Shown here one piece after another: positions 61,093 to 64,000 of a stretch of DNA of 64,000 bases. Position 1 is the stretch's first letter; every line of letters begins with the position of its first letter. Position numbers and translations under genes: made by a program. The notes under the pieces were generated by a model that was given only the letters and a program-made list of their open reading frames with translations, searched no databases and had not been told where the DNA came from. This DNA is from Phylloscopus collybita (taxonomy: Eukaryota; Chordata; Aves; Passeriformes; Phylloscopidae). The stretch is from assembly GCA_027886175.1 (NCBI GenBank), contig JAJNNQ010000009.1:12688001-12752000 (forward strand), given 5' to 3'.

Positions 61093-62470
61093 GTTACTGA
61101 TGATCAGTGATAAGAATTTCTAAAAATTTCTTCAGTATTCAATCTTTCAGCCATTCAAAACCAAGCAATCTAAATTTAATTCTCTTGAACTGATACTGGA
61201 TTCAATTTCCTAAAAGCTTGAGATATAAAGCATAATGCTATATGGGTAGGGGGAATAAAAGAACAGCCTTAAAGATAAAATTAATAAGACTCAGATAGAA
61301 AATTATAGTAAAAGTTTTAACTGCCATCTTAATGAAGGATAATGTTACAGTGCACTGAAATTTGTATCAGAAAATTTTATTACATCAAATACTATATGAC
61401 TGCTGGGCATACCTGGCTCTTCAGGTGACAACTGTTATTTAGTTTTGGGAACTCTTTTCCAGATCTCTTTTGCTTAACATATACATTTTTAATTTGTATA
61501 TGTTTGCAACTCCTCAAAGGTACAAATTTTTTAAACATAATTTTTATTTTTCCATATGCTAACATTTGCCCTTGATATTATTTGATAATATTATCTAGAA
61601 AAAATTAAGTACAATATTTCAACAATGTATGATAAACATATATGAGAGACTCCATGTTTTGTACAAGCCAGGAGGAAAATAATTAACGCCACAATAATCT
61701 CCTCCATTTTAAACTCCTGTTGGGGCAGCGTAAAAATGAAAATCTAAAGAGGCTACATCTTTTTCTATACCTTGATATTGCTAAACCCACCAAAATTGTA
61801 ATATAGCCCTTGCAGTCCAGACCTCCTCTTTTGTCTGATCTCTGAGGATGCAAATTTATTTCTTAGATGATTTCTTATTGCTGACTTTGCCTGTACTAGC
61901 TCAGGCTTTAATTCCAAAATATTTCTGATTTAATGTCTGGTGGGTTAATCTGGATGAACACCAAAATATTAATACTTATTAATATCACAAATTTTATCAA
62001 AATTCTGCTTTATTCATATGGTAAAGTAAGCACTGTAGAGGTAGTAAAGGCTAGTATTAATACATATTTTGGAACCAGTAGTACTACCCATACAACCTTC
62101 CAGAATGGATGTTTTTAATTACTTGTTTACCACTTAATTTTTATCATAGTGTGTTGAACTATGTTTTCTGTACCACTTGCTAAGTAACAACATAAAGTTT
62201 AAAGTTTATAAAGCTAAGTCACCTCATTTTGGGCTGAATTTCTTCATGAAGGAGTGCAACTAGGGCTCTTGACATTAGCAAGTAAATGGATTTCTGGATG
62301 CATTCACCAGTTTTATTCTCCTATCATTTATTCTGCTCTCTCAAATGCTATTCAGGAAGACATTTTCTGGAAATATCCATGTTTGAATACATCTGTACCA
62401 TAACATCTCTACAACTAGGAGGCCTTTCACACTTTCAGAATATCTAATCCAGTCTTTTGTTCCTGTCTGT
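61093..62470. other. Non-coding stretch
   Basis: AT-rich unique sequence, especially 61460-61640, with many A/T runs. Only short frames are open. No transposon, RNA gene or exon is recognised. Confidence 0.5.
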
Positions 62471-62592
62471 GGTGTTTTTTTGTTTGTTTCTGTTTGGCTG
62501 GTTGGTTGGTTGGTTTTTGCCTTTATTTTTGGTTTTGGTTTGGTTCGGTTTGGTTTTTTTCTCTTTTCTTTTTCTTTTTTTTTTCCTTTTCT
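62471..62592. repeat. T/G-rich low-complexity tract
   Basis: This strand-biased tract on the plus strand includes four GGTT units at 62500-62515, then 'ggttttggtttggttcggtt' near 62531, then T with scattered C. It contains almost no A. It probably arose by slippage. G runs are only two long, so a strong G-quadruplex is not expected. Confidence 0.9.
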
Positions 62593-62808
62593 GATTGTTC
62601 CTCCTTGCTGCTGACTTTGCGGCAGGATATGGAGTCCAATTGGTTCTCTGTATTGTTATGGGGGTTTTTTTATGTGTAAATTTTTAATCCCATCTCGGGC
62701 CAGATGATAGATGAGATCAGAAGTGACATCATTACCTCCTTATGGTATTGGCATCTGACTGCTGCTCTTCTGCATTTGTCTAATTTACTTCCTCTTTTCT
62801 GGGCCTCC
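62593..62808. other. Short unique spacer
   Basis: Unique sequence between the T/G tract and the CR1 tail. Nothing is recognised. Confidence 0.5.
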
Positions 62809-62922
62809 CATGTAGTTGTGGCCCTTAGTGCCATATTTTAGTGTTGGACTTGGCTGTGCTTAATGGCTGGACTCAGTGCTCCTAGGTATTTTCCAACCTA
62901 AATGATTCCAAAATTCTACATT
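62809..62922 (+). mobile_element. Short CR1 LINE 3' tail
   Basis: The plus strand reads 'ttgtggcccttagtgccata', 'ggctggactcagtgctccta', 'ttttccaacctaaatgattc', then a degraded 'caaaattctaca' octamer. This is the sense-strand end of an avian CR1, the only short tail in this window on the plus strand. About 110 bp survive. Confidence 0.9.
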
Positions 62923-64000
62923 CCTCAAGAACCTCCATAGTTGTCTTTTTCCTGCTTTCTGTGGTTAGGCCAGCAGCAATGGGGAATCTGTTTTTTTCCT
63001 GTAGTCTCTAGACTTCCTTGTGTCTTCCTAGGACCAGCAGCTGACTATGCCTTTAAAGGTGCAGAGTGTCTAAGACATGTGAAGAAACAGACCCTGCTTA
63101 ACAGCAAGGTTCTTTGCAGAGGTTCCACCACGCAATGAGGAGTGCTTTCTGGGATCTCTCAGCTGTGTCATCTGGGTCTTGATTTTCTTAATACTGAATC
63201 GTTGAATTCAGAGGCAGTACCTTCAGGAGATATATCCTGTGTTTACCTCTGTCTTTGGTATTACTCTGGATTAGTACTTGAAAGCAGTGGGGAAGGTATG
63301 CTCCTGCCTAATGTATTTGCAGCTTCTTGGTGACAAATCTTCAGTGTCCTACAGACAACACATTCCCACACAGAAATAATGCAATTATGTACTGTCAATA
63401 TGACAAAATATAAAAGATGTTCCAGTCTTTTTTCAAAGTTGGGCTACAATTTCAAGAAATACTCATTGCTGGGGAAGGGAAAAGCTTTTTCTTATTCCCC
63501 ACTTTCTCTCCAAATTCAGATGCTAGACTAGCTTTATTTCACTAGCCCTTGTATATTTTTCCATCTTGTGGTGGTAACTCTGTTTGCTCACATTACTCTT
63601 GCTTGCCACTGTAGTCATCCTACACTTGGTAGGGGTGAATTTCTTTTTACAGCACCACATCTTTGCAACCTAGTGAATTCTGGAGTGCAAGCTCTCTTTT
63701 TGCTGTATTCTCCTTGGCATTCACTCCTTTTCCAGAAAGGTCTATGTACAGCACAAAAACAGACCATGAGTTTCATCCAACTAATGCAGATGTCTGGTGT
63801 GCAGAGAGCTTCTCTGTGTCACAGTTAGTCCCTTTAAGGCTGTCTTATTGGAAAGAAACAGGACCTCCTACATCATAGTACAATTCCTCTTAGACAGGTA
63901 AAATAGGACAGATGAATCTCTACTTAAAAGCATGTATTTCTGACCACAGAATATAAGTTGAGTCCTGGGTGACTTGCCTAGCTTCTGGTATCTGCACTCT
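62923..64000. other. Non-coding stretch to the window end
   Basis: Unique sequence with short frames on the plus strand (up to 86 codons at 63568-63828), none recognised. No element crosses the window edge as far as can be seen. Confidence 0.5.

Noticed and set aside
62471..62592. Telomere-like or G-quadruplex-forming tract
   Set aside because: The units are GGTT and variants with only two G in a row, not TTAGGG, and the tract grades into plain T/C sequence.
1..64000. A novel multi-gene or defence-type system
   Set aside because: There are no gene clusters, arrays or conserved cassettes. The window reads as bird non-coding DNA with layered retroposons.

Overview
This window looks like vertebrate, and specifically avian, non-coding DNA. 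Evidence: it is AT-rich and CpG-poor, has no operons or long open frames, and carries several copies of the bird CR1 LINE 3' end. It also carries a tRNA-Ile-derived SINE with a CR1-like tail, a type known to me from passerines (the zebra finch TguSINE1 group). A songbird autosome, in a gene desert or a very long intron, is my best reading. The species is not identifiable from what I can see.

No protein-coding gene can be called with confidence. The longest open frame is 139 codons and resembles nothing I recognise. Three minus-strand stretches (36734-36978, 40585-40832, 59996-60179) are open and flanked by splice-like signals, so they are listed as weak exon candidates only. I see no rRNA, no functional tRNA, no CRISPR array and no CpG island.

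Layout. 1-12 kb: unique sequence with two ancient MIR-type SINE fossils (about 4.5 and 11.4 kb) and a diverged 160-bp tandem duplication at 7.34-7.66 kb. 12-16 kb: two minus-strand CR1 tails and an AT-rich palindrome. 16-29.6 kb: almost featureless. 29.7-34.2 kb: the most repeat-dense part, with a CR1 tail, a 0.9-kb minus-strand CR1 bearing the reverse transcriptase C-terminus, a 146-bp element inserted in that CR1, a MIR-type fossil, and a second copy of the 146-bp element 2.2 kb away. 36-44 kb: an old palindromic repeat fossil, exon candidates, homopolymer and TTTTG tracts, and a 37-bp near-perfect palindrome. 48.9-50.1 kb: an old plus-strand CR1 interrupted by the younger tRNA-Ile SINE, with a visible target-site duplication. 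50-64 kb: mostly unique, with two more ancient repeat fossils, a T/G-rich tract and a final plus-strand CR1 tail.

The story is therefore one of layered retroposition: MIR-type and palindromic fossils, an old CR1, younger CR1 tails, and a nested SINE. I found no convincing new biological system. The best leads are the paired 146-bp element of unknown class, the nested SINE, and the exon candidates. All repeat family names rest on remembered consensus patterns and were not checked by a search.
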